Assembly: GCF_037201975.1 (NCBI RefSeq)
Contig: NZ_CP147520.1
Span: 6,076,001 to 6,140,000, forward strand
DNA length: 64,000 bases
Source of the DNA: Streptomyces sp. TG1A-60
Lineage (GTDB): Bacteria > Actinomycetota > Actinomycetes > Streptomycetales > Streptomycetaceae
Direction of reading: 5' to 3'
Shown here: positions 36,079 through 44,991 of the stretch, piece by piece
How the letters are laid out: each line of letters begins with the position of its first letter
Numbering within the stretch: the first letter of the stretch is position 1
Notes under the pieces: generated by a model
Told to the model about the DNA's origin: nothing
What the model saw: only the letters and a program-made list of their open reading frames with translations
The model's database searches: none
Position numbers and translations under genes: made by a program

Positions 36079-37053
36079 GTGCGTATCGCAGTCTCCGGCT
36101 CCATCGCCACCGACCATCTGATGACCTTCCCGGGCCGCTTCGCGGACCAACTCGTCGCGGACCAGTTGCACACGGTCTCCCTCTCCTTCCTCGTCGACCA
36201 GCTCGACGTACGCCGGGGCGGTGTCGGCGCGAACATCGCGTTCGGCATGGGACAGCTCGGAACGCGGCCGATCCTGGTCGGTGCGGCGGGATCGGACTTC
36301 GGCGAGTACCGCGCGTGGCTCGACCGGCACGGTGTGGACACCGCCTCCGTGCGCATCTCCGAGACCCTGCACACGGCCCGCTTCGTCTGCACCACGGACG
36401 CCGACCACAACCAGATCGGCTCCTTCTACACCGGTGCGATGAGCGAGGCCCGCCTCATCGAGCTGAAGACCGTCGCCGACCGCGTCGACGGCCTCGACCT
36501 CGTCCTGATCGGCGCCGACGACCCCGAGGCGATGCTCCGCCACACCGAGGAGTGCCGTTCGCGGGGCATCGCCTTCGCCGCCGACTTCTCCCAGCAGATC
36601 GCCCGCATGGACGGCGACGAGATCCGGATCCTGCTGGACGGCGCGACGTACCTCTTCTCCAACGCGTACGAGAAGGGCCTCATCGAGTCGAAGACCGGCT
36701 GGTCCGACGCGGAGATCCTCGCCAGGGTCGGCCACCGGGTGACCACCCTCGGCGCGCGGGGCGTCCGTATCGAGCGGGACGGCCACGACCCGATCGAGGT
36801 CGGCTGCCCCGAGGAGGAGCGCAAGGCCGACCCCACGGGTGTCGGCGACGCGTTCCGCGCCGGGTTCCTGTCCGGGCTCACGTGGGGGGTCTCGCTGGAG
36901 CGGGCGGCGCAGGTGGGCTGCATGCTCGCCACGCTGGTCATCGAGACGGTGGGAACACAGGAGTACCGGCTGCGCCGGGCGCACTTCATGGAGCGGTTCA
37001 CCAAGGCGTACGGCCACGCCGCCGCTGAGGAGGTACGGGCCCACCTCGGCTGA
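36079..37053 (+). CDS. PfkB-family carbohydrate/adenosine kinase
   Basis: The 324-residue kinase has the N-terminal PfkB signature region (GGVGANIAFGMGQLG, about residues 49-63) and the C-terminal DPTGVGDAFRAGFLSGLTWG containing the catalytic Asp and anion hole. The closest idea from memory is mycobacterial adenosine kinase AdoK, whose gene also sits near the cta/qcr respiratory genes, but ribokinase or another sugar specificity cannot be excluded. The GTG at 36079 follows AGGAG at 12 nt. TACTAT at 35984-35989 is a good -10 candidate. Its transcript likely ends at the hairpin at 37089-37118. Confidence 0.88.
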   Translation: MRIAVSGSIATDHLMTFPGRFADQLVADQLHTVSLSFLVDQLDVRRGGVGANIAFGMGQLGTRPILVGAAGSDFGEYRAWLDRHGVDTASVRISETLHTARFVCTTDADHNQIGSFYTGAMSEARLIELKTVADRVDGLDLVLIGADDPEAMLRHTEECRSRGIAFAADFSQQIARMDGDEIRILLDGATYLFSNAYEKGLIESKTGWSDAEILARVGHRVTTLGARGVRIERDGHDPIEVGCPEEERKADPTGVGDAFRAGFLSGLTWGVSLERAAQVGCMLATLVIETVGTQEYRLRRAHFMERFTKAYGHAAAEEVRAHLG

Positions 37054-37088
37054 GGCCGGCCTCGGCGACAGCCGTACATCGGCACGGC

Positions 37089-37118
37089 CCCGCGCCCCTC
37101 AGCGGAAAGGGGCGCGGG
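37089..37118. terminator. bidirectional terminator hairpin (GC-rich repeat family)
   Basis: CCCGCGCCCCT and AGGGGCGCGGG form an 11-bp perfect stem with an 8-nt loop, between the convergent kinase and desulfurase-TusA genes (36 nt after the kinase stop, 8 nt past the other stop). It belongs with the similar hairpins at 18747 and 49743. Confidence 0.75.
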
Positions 37119-37125
37119 CGTCCCC

Positions 37126-38508
37126 TCAGCCCAGCCTTCGCACCACGTACGCCGAACCGCGTTCCGCCGGTTCCTCGCCCACGTACTCCTGGCCCCGCAT
37201 CTCGCACCACGCCGGGATGTCCAGGCGGGCGGCCTCGTCGTCGGACAGGACGCGGACCGTGCCGCCCGTCGGGACGTCGCCGATGACCTTGGCCAGCTCG
37301 ACGACGGGGATCGGGCACCGCCTGCCGAGGGCGTCCACGACGAGGGCGTCGTCCTCGACGGCGGACACCTCGGCGGAGGGCGGCGCCCCCAGCTTCTCCC
37401 GTACGGCCGCGACCGCCCCCGGCAGCACCGCCAGGAACCGCTCCACGTCCTGCTCCGGTGTCCCCGGCGGCAGCGACACCCGGACGTTGCCCTCGCTGAG
37501 CACGCCCATGGCCCGCAGCACATGGCTGGGCGTCAACGTGCTGCTCGTGCAGGAAGACCCGGAGGAGACGGAGAAGCCCTCGCGGTCCAGCTCGTGCAGC
37601 AACGTCTCTCCGTCGACATAGAGACAGGAGAAGGTGACCATCCCCGGCAGCCGGCGCTCCGGGTCGCCCACCACCTCCACATCGGGCACCAGCGACGGCA
37701 CCCGCGCGCGGACACGGTCCGTCAACTCCCGCAGCCGCACGGCCTCGGCGTCCGCCTCCGCCCGCACGGCCCGCAGTGAGGCGGAGGCCGCCACGATCGC
37801 GGGGATGTTCTCGAATCCGGGGGAGTGCCCCGACTCCCGCTCGTCGGCGGGCCCTTGCGCGGCGAACCGCACACCCTTCCGTACGACGAGCAGGCCGACT
37901 CCGGACGGACCGCCCCATTTATGGGCACTTCCGGTCAGCACCGACCAGTCCCCGCCCACTCGCCCCCACCCCAGCGACTGAGCCGCGTCCACCAGCAGTG
38001 GCACCCCGGCCGCCCGGCACACCGCCGCCACCTCGGCCACCGGCTGCTCCGTCCCCACCTCGTGGTTGGCGGACTGCAGACAGGCCAGCGCGGTGTCGTC
38101 CCGCAGGGCCTCGGCGTACGAGGACGCCGACACCGATCCGGTACGGCTCACCGCCGCCCGGGTGACCGTTCCACCGCCGGCCTCGTGCGTCTCCGCCGCG
38201 TGCAGCACCGAAGAGTGTTCGACGGCCGACACGATCAGGTGGTCCCCGACGCGCCGCCGCCCCGCCAGCACCCCCGCGATCCCGGAGTGCACCGCCCGCG
38301 TCCCGGACGACGTGAACACCAACTCGTCGGCCCGGCACCCCACGGTCTCGGCGGCGGCCTCCCGGGCGGCGTCCAGCAGCAACCGCGCCCGCCGCCCCTC
38401 CCGGTAGAGCCGGGCGGGATCGGCCCACCCCTCGTCCAGCGAAGCCAGCAACGCCTGCCGGGCAACGGGATGAAGGGGAGCGGAGGAAGCAGCGTCGAAG
38501 TAGGCCAC
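37126..38508 (-). CDS. cysteine desulfurase fused to TusA-like sulfurtransferase
   Basis: The 460-residue protein is a two-domain fusion. Residues about 1-385 are a class V aminotransferase-fold cysteine desulfurase with PLP-binding Lys197 (GSAHKWGG), HSS and DAAQSLG motifs, and sulfur-accepting Cys320 in SSGSSCTSS. Residues about 388-460 are a TusA/SirA-like domain with Cys398 in CPIP. The first domain would take sulfur from cysteine and pass it to the second within one chain, feeding tRNA thiolation, molybdopterin or another sulfur pathway; the target is unknown. TAGCGT 6 nt before the GTG at 38508 suggests a leaderless mRNA. It converges on the PfkB kinase gene. Confidence 0.9.
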   Translation of the reverse strand: MAYFDAASSAPLHPVARQALLASLDEGWADPARLYREGRRARLLLDAAREAAAETVGCRADELVFTSSGTRAVHSGIAGVLAGRRRVGDHLIVSAVEHSSVLHAAETHEAGGGTVTRAAVSRTGSVSASSYAEALRDDTALACLQSANHEVGTEQPVAEVAAVCRAAGVPLLVDAAQSLGWGRVGGDWSVLTGSAHKWGGPSGVGLLVVRKGVRFAAQGPADERESGHSPGFENIPAIVAASASLRAVRAEADAEAVRLRELTDRVRARVPSLVPDVEVVGDPERRLPGMVTFSCLYVDGETLLHELDREGFSVSSGSSCTSSTLTPSHVLRAMGVLSEGNVRVSLPPGTPEQDVERFLAVLPGAVAAVREKLGAPPSAEVSAVEDDALVVDALGRRCPIPVVELAKVIGDVPTGGTVRVLSDDEAARLDIPAWCEMRGQEYVGEEPAERGSAYVVRRLG

Positions 38509-39034
38509 AGGGCAACGCTAAGGGGTCCTTGCGCTGTGAGCGCCGGATGAGGTCGCGTGGTCTGGTGCCGTGCGTCGCAAGGCGCCGGAGAGCCCTCGAT
38601 GGGGCCCCTCCCGCGCGAGCGAAGTCGAGCGTGGGGGAGGAACTGCCGGGGCTTCTCGGCAACGCGGCGAGATGCGGTGCCAGGCCGCTCGACCCGGGCG
38701 CTCACAGTGCAAGGACCTCTGAAGCCTGAGTTCGGAACAGACAGGGGCGCGGGGCTGTCACGTGCGGCTCCGCCGTGTGGGCGCGAACAACCGCAACGCG
38801 CGCGCACTCGCCAAACCACCCCAACCCCGGGCTATCAGGCGCACCCGGAACCGCCGAGCAGCCGCCGCGAATGCCCCCCGGCGAGTTGGCACCCCCTCCC
38901 GCGCGACCCCAAAACGCGTCCAGTAGGGTTTGGTCCGCATAAACATCCAAACCCCTGCCCGTCGCAGGGCGGCGACCGACCAGCGAGGAGGCCGCAGCCT
39001 TACCGCGCGGGCGAGACTCTCGGGAAGGCGCTAC
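38509..39034. other. ctaC upstream region with MITE-like repeat
   Basis: No host gene is supported in these 526 nt. The first part is filled by a palindromic 200-bp element (38521-38720). A half copy of the GC-rich hairpin family (GGGGCGCGGGGCTG, about 38745) follows, then about 280 nt that should include the ctaC promoter; TAGGGT at about 38925-38930 is a -10 candidate. Confidence 0.6.
38521..38720. mobile_element. MITE-like 200-bp palindromic element
   Basis: The two ends, 38521-38544 and 38697-38720, are inverted repeats of 24 bp with two mismatches. The inner halves remain recognisably complementary with gaps, and the centre (about 38606-38640) forms the hairpin CTCCCGCGCGAGC...GTGGGGGAGG around GAAGTCGA. 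It has no room for a transposase. Short frames inside it on both strands are not genes. I recall similar GAAGTCGAG-centred palindromes being scattered through streptomycete genomes, which fits a non-autonomous element. No clear target-site duplication is visible. Confidence 0.65.
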
Positions 39035-40027
39035 GTGAGTCCCAACGGCTCCGACCTCCCCCGCTGCCTAAAGGGCGCGGGTGGTACCCCCATGCCGCGG
39101 CGCCCGATGCGGCGGAAGCTGCTGCAGGCACTGACTGCGGGCCTGGTCCTGGCGACCGCCACCGGTTGCACATACAAGGACTTCCCCCGCCTTGGTATGC
39201 CCACCCCGACCACGGAAGAGGCTCCGCGGATCCTCTCCCTGTGGCAGGGCTCGTGGGCCGCCGCGCTCGCCACGGGCGTACTGGTCTGGGGCCTGATCCT
39301 GTGGAGTGCCTTCTTCCACCGGCGTAGCCGCACCAAGGTCGAAGTTCCCCCGCAGACCCGGTACAACATGCCCATCGAGGCGCTGTACACGGTTGTCCCG
39401 CTGATCATCGTCTCGGTGCTCTTCTACTTCACCGCCCGCGACGAGTCGAAGCTCCTCGACATGTCGAAGAAGCCCGACCTCACGGTCAACGTGGTCGGCT
39501 TCCAGTGGAGCTGGTGCTTCAACTACATCGAGAACGTCGAAGGCTCCTCCGGCGACGCGACCACCGACGAGAACCTGGCCGCGATCCCGGACCGGTACAA
39601 GAAGGACTTCCCGGCGAACGCCGGCGGTGTCTACACCTGCGGCATTCCCGGTGACGAGAACCCGCAGACCGGCAACCCCGGCCCGACCCTCTGGCTCCCC
39701 GAGGGCAAGACGGTCCGCTTCGTCCTCACCTCGCGTGACGTCATCCACTCCTTCTGGGTGGTGCCGTTCCTGATGAAGCAGGACGTCATCCCGGGCCACA
39801 CCAACGCCTTCCAGGTGACCCCCAACCAGGAGGGCACCTTCCTGGGCAAGTGCGCCGAACTGTGCGGCGTGGACCACTCTCGGATGCTCTTCAACGTGAA
39901 GGTCGTCTCTCCCGAGCGCTACGAGCAGCACCTCAAGGAGCTCGCGGAGCAGGGTCAGACCGGTTACGTCCCGGCCGGCATTGAGCAGACGAGCCACGAG
40001 AAGAACCGGGAGACGAACCAACTGTGA
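39035..40027 (+). CDS. ctaC: cytochrome c oxidase subunit II
   Basis: The 330-residue subunit receives electrons through its CuA centre; the ligands are seen in [12 protein letters not shown] near residue 275. A lipoprotein-type signal ends with the lipobox Cys in LATATGC (about residue 46), followed by two membrane helices. GGAAGG precedes the GTG at 39035; a later ATG at [11 protein letters not shown] would also keep the signal, so the first about 20 residues are less sure. It starts the ctaC-ctaD-ctaF operon and overlaps ctaD by GTGA. Confidence 0.95.
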   Translation: MSPNGSDLPRCLKGAGGTPMPRRPMRRKLLQALTAGLVLATATGCTYKDFPRLGMPTPTTEEAPRILSLWQGSWAAALATGVLVWGLILWSAFFHRRSRTKVEVPPQTRYNMPIEALYTVVPLIIVSVLFYFTARDESKLLDMSKKPDLTVNVVGFQWSWCFNYIENVEGSSGDATTDENLAAIPDRYKKDFPANAGGVYTCGIPGDENPQTGNPGPTLWLPEGKTVRFVLTSRDVIHSFWVVPFLMKQDVIPGHTNAFQVTPNQEGTFLGKCAELCGVDHSRMLFNVKVVSPERYEQHLKELAEQGQTGYVPAGIEQTSHEKNRETNQL

Positions 40028-41763
40028 GCATCCTCAACGAACCTCAGGGTGCCGATGCAGCGGGGTCCTACTACGAGGACGAGCTGCCGGTCAAGCGCCA
40101 GCGGCGTGGTGAGGTCGTCGTCAAGTGGCTGACGACCACTGACCACAAGACGATCGGCACGCTGTACCTGGTCACGTCGTTCGCGTTCTTCTGCATCGGC
40201 GGCGTGATGGCGCTCTTCATGCGCGCCGAGCTCGCCCGCCCGGGTACGCAGCTGATGTCGAACGAGCAGTTCAACCAGGCGTTCACGATGCACGGCACGA
40301 TCATGCTGCTGATGTTCGCGACGCCGCTGTTCGCCGGTTTCGCCAACTGGATCATGCCGCTGCAGATCGGCGCGCCCGACGTGGCGTTCCCGCGGCTGAA
40401 CATGTTCGCCTACTGGCTGTACCTCTTCGGCTCGCTGATCGCGGTGGGCGGCTTCCTCACCCCGCAGGGCGCGGCCGACTTCGGCTGGTTCGCCTACAGC
40501 CCGCTGTCCGACGCGGTCCGCAGCCCGGGTGTCGGCGCCGACATGTGGATCATGGGTCTGGCCTTCTCCGGCTTCGGCACCATCCTCGGCTCGGTCAACT
40601 TCATCACCACGATCATCTGCATGCGCGCGCCCGGCATGACCATGTTCCGCATGCCGATCTTCACCTGGAACGTGCTGCTGACCGGTGTCCTGGTCCTGCT
40701 CGCCTTCCCGGTCCTCGCCGCCGCGCTGTTCGCCCTGGAGGCGGACCGCAAGTTCGGTGCCCACATCTTCGACGCGGCCAACGGCGGCGCCTTGCTCTGG
40801 CAACACCTCTTCTGGTTCTTCGGACACCCAGAGGTGTACATCATCGCCCTGCCGTTCTTCGGCATCATCTCCGAGGTCATCCCGGTCTTCTCCCGTAAGC
40901 CGATGTTCGGCTACATGGGTCTGATCGGCGCGACGATCGCGATCGCCGGCCTGTCCGTGACGGTGTGGGCGCACCACATGTACGTCACCGGTGGCGTGCT
41001 CCTGCCGTTCTTCTCCTTCATGACGTTCCTCATCGCCGTACCGACCGGTGTGAAGTTCTTCAACTGGATCGGAACGATGTGGAAGGGCTCGCTGTCCTTC
41101 GAGACGCCGATGCTCTGGGCGACCGGCTTCCTGATCACCTTCACCTTCGGTGGTCTGACCGGTGTCATCCTGGCCTCGCCGCCGATGGACTTCCACGTCT
41201 CGGACTCGTACTTCGTGGTGGCGCACTTCCACTACGTGGTGTTCGGCACCGTGGTGTTCGCGATGTTCTCCGGCTTCCACTTCTGGTGGCCGAAGATGAC
41301 GGGCAAGATGCTCGACGAGCGACTCGGCAAGATCACCTTCTGGACGCTGTTCATCGGCTTCCACGGCACGTTCCTCGTCCAGCACTGGCTGGGCGCCGAG
41401 GGCATGCCGCGCCGGTACGCGGACTACCTCGCGGCCGACGGCTTCACCGCGCTGAACACGGTCTCCACGATCGCCTCGTTCGTGCTCGGTCTGTCGATCC
41501 TGCCGTTCATGTACAACGTCTGGAAGACGGCCAAGTACGGCAAGCCCGTCGGCGTCGACGACCCGTGGGGCTACGGCCGCTCGCTGGAGTGGGCGACCTC
41601 CTGCCCGCCGCCTCGGCACAACTTCCTCACCCTGCCGCGGATCCGCAGTGAGTCCCCGGCGTTCGACCTGCACCACCCGGAGATCACGGCGCTCGAACAG
41701 CTCGCCCAAGGCGGCCCCGCCGCCGAGAAGCTCGCGGTCAGCGGCAAGGAGGCCGGCAAGTGA
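40024..41763 (+). CDS. ctaD: cytochrome c oxidase subunit I
   Basis: The 579-residue, 12-helix subunit carries heme a and the heme a3-CuB oxygen-reducing centre. Seen are FTMHGTIML (low-spin heme His), [15 protein letters not shown] (CuB His plus cross-linked Tyr), [10 protein letters not shown] (two CuB His) and [11 protein letters not shown] (heme His pair). A charged C-terminal tail follows the last helix. The GTG at 40024 overlaps the ctaC stop, and its own stop overlaps the ctaF start (GTGA), so synthesis of the three subunits is coupled. Confidence 0.97.
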   Translation: MSILNEPQGADAAGSYYEDELPVKRQRRGEVVVKWLTTTDHKTIGTLYLVTSFAFFCIGGVMALFMRAELARPGTQLMSNEQFNQAFTMHGTIMLLMFATPLFAGFANWIMPLQIGAPDVAFPRLNMFAYWLYLFGSLIAVGGFLTPQGAADFGWFAYSPLSDAVRSPGVGADMWIMGLAFSGFGTILGSVNFITTIICMRAPGMTMFRMPIFTWNVLLTGVLVLLAFPVLAAALFALEADRKFGAHIFDAANGGALLWQHLFWFFGHPEVYIIALPFFGIISEVIPVFSRKPMFGYMGLIGATIAIAGLSVTVWAHHMYVTGGVLLPFFSFMTFLIAVPTGVKFFNWIGTMWKGSLSFETPMLWATGFLITFTFGGLTGVILASPPMDFHVSDSYFVVAHFHYVVFGTVVFAMFSGFHFWWPKMTGKMLDERLGKITFWTLFIGFHGTFLVQHWLGAEGMPRRYADYLAADGFTALNTVSTIASFVLGLSILPFMYNVWKTAKYGKPVGVDDPWGYGRSLEWATSCPPPRHNFLTLPRIRSESPAFDLHHPEITALEQLAQGGPAAEKLAVSGKEAGK

Positions 41764-42158
41764 AGATCCAGGGCCAGATGTTCATCTGGCTGAGCCTCTT
41801 CGTCCTCGCCATGGCGATCGTCTATGGCGCGTGGTCGAAGGAGCCGGCCGGTACCACGGCGCTCTTCCTGGCCTTCGGCCTGTGCATCATGGTCGGCTAC
41901 TACCTGGCCTTCACGGCCCGGCGGGTCGACGTGGGCGCGCAGGACGACAAGGAGGCCGACGTCGCGGACGACGCCGGTGAGCTGGGCTTCTTCAGCCCGC
42001 ACAGCTGGCAGCCCCTCGCCCTCGGCGTGGGCGGCGCGCTCGCCTTCATGGGCGTCGTCTTCGGCTGGTGGCTGCTGTACTTCTCGACCCCGATCATCCT
42101 GCTCGGTCTGTGGGGCTGGGTCTTCGAGTACTACCGCGGCGAAAACCAGAACCAGTAG
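41760..42158 (+). CDS. ctaF: cytochrome c oxidase subunit IV (actinobacterial CtaF)
   Basis: The 132-residue protein has four membrane helices in two pairs (about 7-25 and 31-52; 88-105 and 108-125), an acidic linker ([20 protein letters not shown]), and a short polar end GENQNQ. This is the actinobacterial fourth subunit of aa3 oxidase. The GTG start at 41760 overlaps the ctaD stop. A strong hairpin terminator follows the stop codon. Confidence 0.94.
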   Translation: MKIQGQMFIWLSLFVLAMAIVYGAWSKEPAGTTALFLAFGLCIMVGYYLAFTARRVDVGAQDDKEADVADDAGELGFFSPHSWQPLALGVGGALAFMGVVFGWWLLYFSTPIILLGLWGWVFEYYRGENQNQ

Positions 42159-42174
42159 CACGCGCCCAGCGCAC

Positions 42175-42220
42175 GGAAGCCCGGACACTCCGACAGGAGG
42201 TCCGGGCTTCCCTCTTTTGC
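42175..42220 (+). terminator. terminator of ctaCDF
   Basis: GGAAGCCCGGAC (42175-42186) and GTCCGGGCTTCC (42200-42211) form a 12-bp perfect stem followed by CTCTTTTG. It starts 17 nt after the ctaF stop and is one of the few T-tailed terminators in the window. Confidence 0.85.
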
Positions 42221-42288
42221 CACGCCGGAAGTAGCCCATTCGGGTCACCCGGCGCGCCGCGCTTGACGGGCGTTCCTACGTTGAACCC

Positions 42289-43632
42289 ATGAGCACTACA
42301 GAATCTTCCAGGGGCGTCATAGCCGGTGTCGAGAGCCCGAGCGTGCTCGACCCTCCGGGCGGCCTCCGCGCGCTCAGCCTCTCGACGCCGGCGCGCCCGT
42401 GCCGCCACCGCACGATCGTCAGCAGCACCCTGCTGGTGGTCTCCCTGGGGGCGGGCGTCACCGCCTGCGGTTCCGGCGGCCACCCGCTCTCGGCCAAGCC
42501 GTACGACGCGGCCGACCAGATCTCCTTCAGCGCCCCGACCGGCGACGGCGAGAAGGCCGACCCGGACAAGCCGCTGGAGGTCACCGCCGCCGACGGACGT
42601 ATCACCGACGTCACGGCCGTGGACGCCACAGGACGGTATGTGGCGGGCGAACTCTCCGCCGACGGCGCCCGCTGGCACTCCACCTCACCGCTCGCCGCCA
42701 ACGCCCGCTACACGGTCCGGGTGAGCACCGAGAACAAGGACGGCGCCCCCGGCCGGGAGACCCTCGCCTTCGACACCGGCCGCCCCCTCACCAAGAAGCG
42801 CCTGAACGTCACCTTCGGCCCCGAGGCGGGCGAGTACGGCGTCGGCCAGCCCGTCACCGCCACCCTGAGCGTCCCCGTCGAGGACAAGGCCGCCCGGGCC
42901 GTCGTCGAGCGGGCCCTGAAGGTCGACTCCACGCCCGCCGTGGAGGGTGCCTGGCACTGGGTGGACGACAAGGAACTCCACTACCGGCCCAAGGAGTACT
43001 GGCCCGCGAACGCCACCCTTCAGGTGCACAGCAACCTGGAGGGCATCAAGATCGGCGACCGGCTCCGGGGCGGCAAGGCCAAGCCGGTGGAACTCACCAC
43101 CGGCGACAAGATCGTCGCCGTCACCGACGCCGCCGCCCACCAGATGACCGTCTACAGGAACGACAAGGTCATCAGGCAGATCCCGGTCACCACGGGCATG
43201 CCCGGCTACGAAACCCGCAACGGCGTCAAGGTCGTTCTGGCCAAGGAAGGCACCGTTCGCATGACCAGCGCCAGCATAGGTGCCGCGGACTTCTACGACC
43301 TGATCGTCCACAACTCCGTCAGGGTCACCCACAGCGGTGAGTACCTCCACGCCGCCCCCTGGTCCACCGGCTCCCAGGGATACGCCAACGTCAGCCACGG
43401 CTGCACCGGCATGAGCACCGGCAACGCCCAGTGGTTCTACGACACCATCAACGAGGGAGACATCGTGCAGGTCGTCAACTCGGCCGGCGACACCATGGCC
43501 CCCTTCGGCAACGGCTTCGGTGACTGGAACCTCGACTGGAAGAAATGGCGCGAGGGCAGCGCGCTGGTGGGCGGCACGAAGGAAGCACCCCGCCCGGAGG
43601 TCCAGGCACGACTGCGGCCGGAATCGGTCTGA
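42289..43632 (+). CDS. lipoprotein L,D-transpeptidase
   Basis: The 447-residue protein has a long cytoplasmic N-terminus, a hydrophobic signal (STLLVVSLGAGVTACGSGG, lipobox Cys about residue 61), two immunoglobulin-like domains and a YkuD catalytic domain with the SHGC nucleophile motif (VSHGCTGMST) and the preceding His in VHNSVRVTH. Such enzymes form 3-3 cross-links in peptidoglycan. TACGTT at 42277-42282 lies 6 nt before the ATG, so a leaderless mRNA starting at 42289 is likely. It sits inside the respiratory cluster but is transcribed separately (terminators on both sides). Confidence 0.92.
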   Translation: MSTTESSRGVIAGVESPSVLDPPGGLRALSLSTPARPCRHRTIVSSTLLVVSLGAGVTACGSGGHPLSAKPYDAADQISFSAPTGDGEKADPDKPLEVTAADGRITDVTAVDATGRYVAGELSADGARWHSTSPLAANARYTVRVSTENKDGAPGRETLAFDTGRPLTKKRLNVTFGPEAGEYGVGQPVTATLSVPVEDKAARAVVERALKVDSTPAVEGAWHWVDDKELHYRPKEYWPANATLQVHSNLEGIKIGDRLRGGKAKPVELTTGDKIVAVTDAAAHQMTVYRNDKVIRQIPVTTGMPGYETRNGVKVVLAKEGTVRMTSASIGAADFYDLIVHNSVRVTHSGEYLHAAPWSTGSQGYANVSHGCTGMSTGNAQWFYDTINEGDIVQVVNSAGDTMAPFGNGFGDWNLDWKKWREGSALVGGTKEAPRPEVQARLRPESV

Positions 43633-43653
43633 GGGCCGGTTACGAACCGGCCC
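43633..43653. terminator. hairpin after the L,D-transpeptidase gene
   Basis: GGGCCGGTT and AACCGGCCC pair perfectly over 9 bp with an ACG loop, starting immediately after the stop codon and lying between convergent genes. Confidence 0.65.
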
Positions 43654-43705
43654 CGGACGCCCCGCACGCCGGGCACCCCGAGGTTACTGGGGCGTGTTGC
43701 GGACC

Positions 43706-44107
43706 CTAGGCGCTCAGTGCCCGCTTCTTGCGGAGCAACGAGGCGAGCGCCGAAGCGAACTCCACCGGCTCCACCGGCAGCGTCACCGCTCCGTCAGCCC
43801 GGCTCCACGTGGCCAGCCACGCGTCCTGCGGTCGCCCGATCAGCACCAGCGCCGGCGGACAGGCGAAGATCTCGTCCTTGATCTGCCGGCACACTCCCAT
43901 GCCCCCCATGGGCACGGCCTCACCGTCCAGCACACAGACATCGATCCCGCCCTGGTCCAACTCCTTGATCACGGCGGCAGGGGTGGCGCACTCGACGAAC
44001 TCCACGGCGGGAACGTCCGGAGCGGGCCGGCGCCCGGTGGCGAGCCGCACCTGCTCCCGGGTGTTGGAGTCGTCGCTGTAGACCAGCACCGTGGCGGTCG
44101 GCTGCAT
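43706..44107 (-). CDS. orphan response-regulator-like receiver protein
   Basis: The 133-residue protein is a stand-alone receiver-type fold: VLVYSDDSNTREQV (D12/D13 acidic pair), VCVLDGEAVPMGGM (possible phospho-site Asp61), and LVLIGRP in the fourth strand. The conserved Lys of the fifth strand appears replaced (VTLPVEPVEFASAL), so phosphorylation may be altered or absent. There is no output domain. GGAGGAACA directly precedes the ATG at 44107. It is divergent from ctaE and embedded among cytochrome genes; a link to respiration is suggested only by position. Confidence 0.78.
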   Translation of the reverse strand: MQPTATVLVYSDDSNTREQVRLATGRRPAPDVPAVEFVECATPAAVIKELDQGGIDVCVLDGEAVPMGGMGVCRQIKDEIFACPPALVLIGRPQDAWLATWSRADGAVTLPVEPVEFASALASLLRKKRALSA

Positions 44108-44262
44108 TGTTCCTCCGTTACGCAGAAGATCAGACGTCGTGCGGACAACAAGACGGACAGGGCCCGATGCGCGGATGCTACTCCCTTGAACACCACGTCA
44201 GCACCGGTACGGAACGGACCAACACTCCGAACGGCACCCCCCGGAGTGAGGGCGGGATAAGC

Positions 44263-44281
44263 GACCGACATAATGTCGGTC
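44263..44281. promoter_or_regulatory. palindrome across the ctaE start
   Basis: GACCGACATAATGTCGGTC is a perfect 9-bp inverted repeat around one A and contains the ATG at 44273. Its CATAAT (44269-44274) also resembles a -10 box whose transcript would begin at the in-frame GTG at 44282. Confidence 0.5.
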
Positions 44282-44893
44282 GTGGCGACAGCAACGACAG
44301 TAGATACCGGGCACGCGCACCCGTCGGTCAACCGGCCGAACCTCACCAGCGTCGGAACCATCATCTGGCTGAGTTCCGAGCTGATGTTCTTCGCGGCCCT
44401 CTTCGCGATGTACTTCACCCTGCGATCGGTGACCGGTCCGGAGTTCTGGTCGGAGAAGGCCGACACCCTGAACTTCCCGTTCGCGGCGACCAACACCACG
44501 ATCCTGGTGCTCTCCTCCCTCACCTGTCAGCTCGGCGTGTTCGCCGCCGAGCGCGGGGACGTGAAGAAGCTCCGGATGTGGTTCATCGTCACGTTCGTGA
44601 TGGGTGCGATCTTCATCGGCGGTCAGGTCTTCGAGTACACCGAGCTGGTCAAGCACGAGGGCCTGTCGCTCTCGTCCGACCCGTACGGCTCGGTCTTCTA
44701 CCTGACCACCGGCTTCCACGGCCTGCACGTGACGGGCGGTCTCATCGCCTTCCTGCTGGTCCTCGGGCGCACCTACGCGGCCAAGAGGTTCACCCATGAG
44801 CAGGCGACCGCGGCCATCGTCGTGTCCTATTACTGGCACTTCGTCGATGTCGTCTGGATCGGCCTCTTCGCCACGATCTACATGATCAAGTAA
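44273..44893 (+). CDS. ctaE: cytochrome c oxidase subunit III
   Basis: The 206-residue protein has five membrane helices typical of the short actinobacterial subunit III, with [15 protein letters not shown] in the first, [16 protein letters not shown], and [18 protein letters not shown] at the end. It stabilises the oxidase core. The ATG at 44273 lies in a perfect palindrome, and the codon GTG at 44282 could be the real start of a leaderless mRNA, removing three residues. The gene is followed 98 nt later by qcrC. Confidence 0.93.
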   Translation: MSVVATATTVDTGHAHPSVNRPNLTSVGTIIWLSSELMFFAALFAMYFTLRSVTGPEFWSEKADTLNFPFAATNTTILVLSSLTCQLGVFAAERGDVKKLRMWFIVTFVMGAIFIGGQVFEYTELVKHEGLSLSSDPYGSVFYLTTGFHGLHVTGGLIAFLLVLGRTYAAKRFTHEQATAAIVVSYYWHFVDVVWIGLFATIYMIK

Positions 44894-44991
44894 CCGGGGC
44901 GGCCGAGCCGGGCGGACCGTATACCTGCCTCGCACCGAGAACGACCCTTCCAGAAGCACCGACGCAGAAGATCCTGACACCGGGGTAATCC

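Noticed and set aside
38529..38729. Short open frames inside the palindromic element
   Set aside because: They arise from the repeat on both strands and have no ribosome sites; such frames are often annotated as hypothetical proteins in error.
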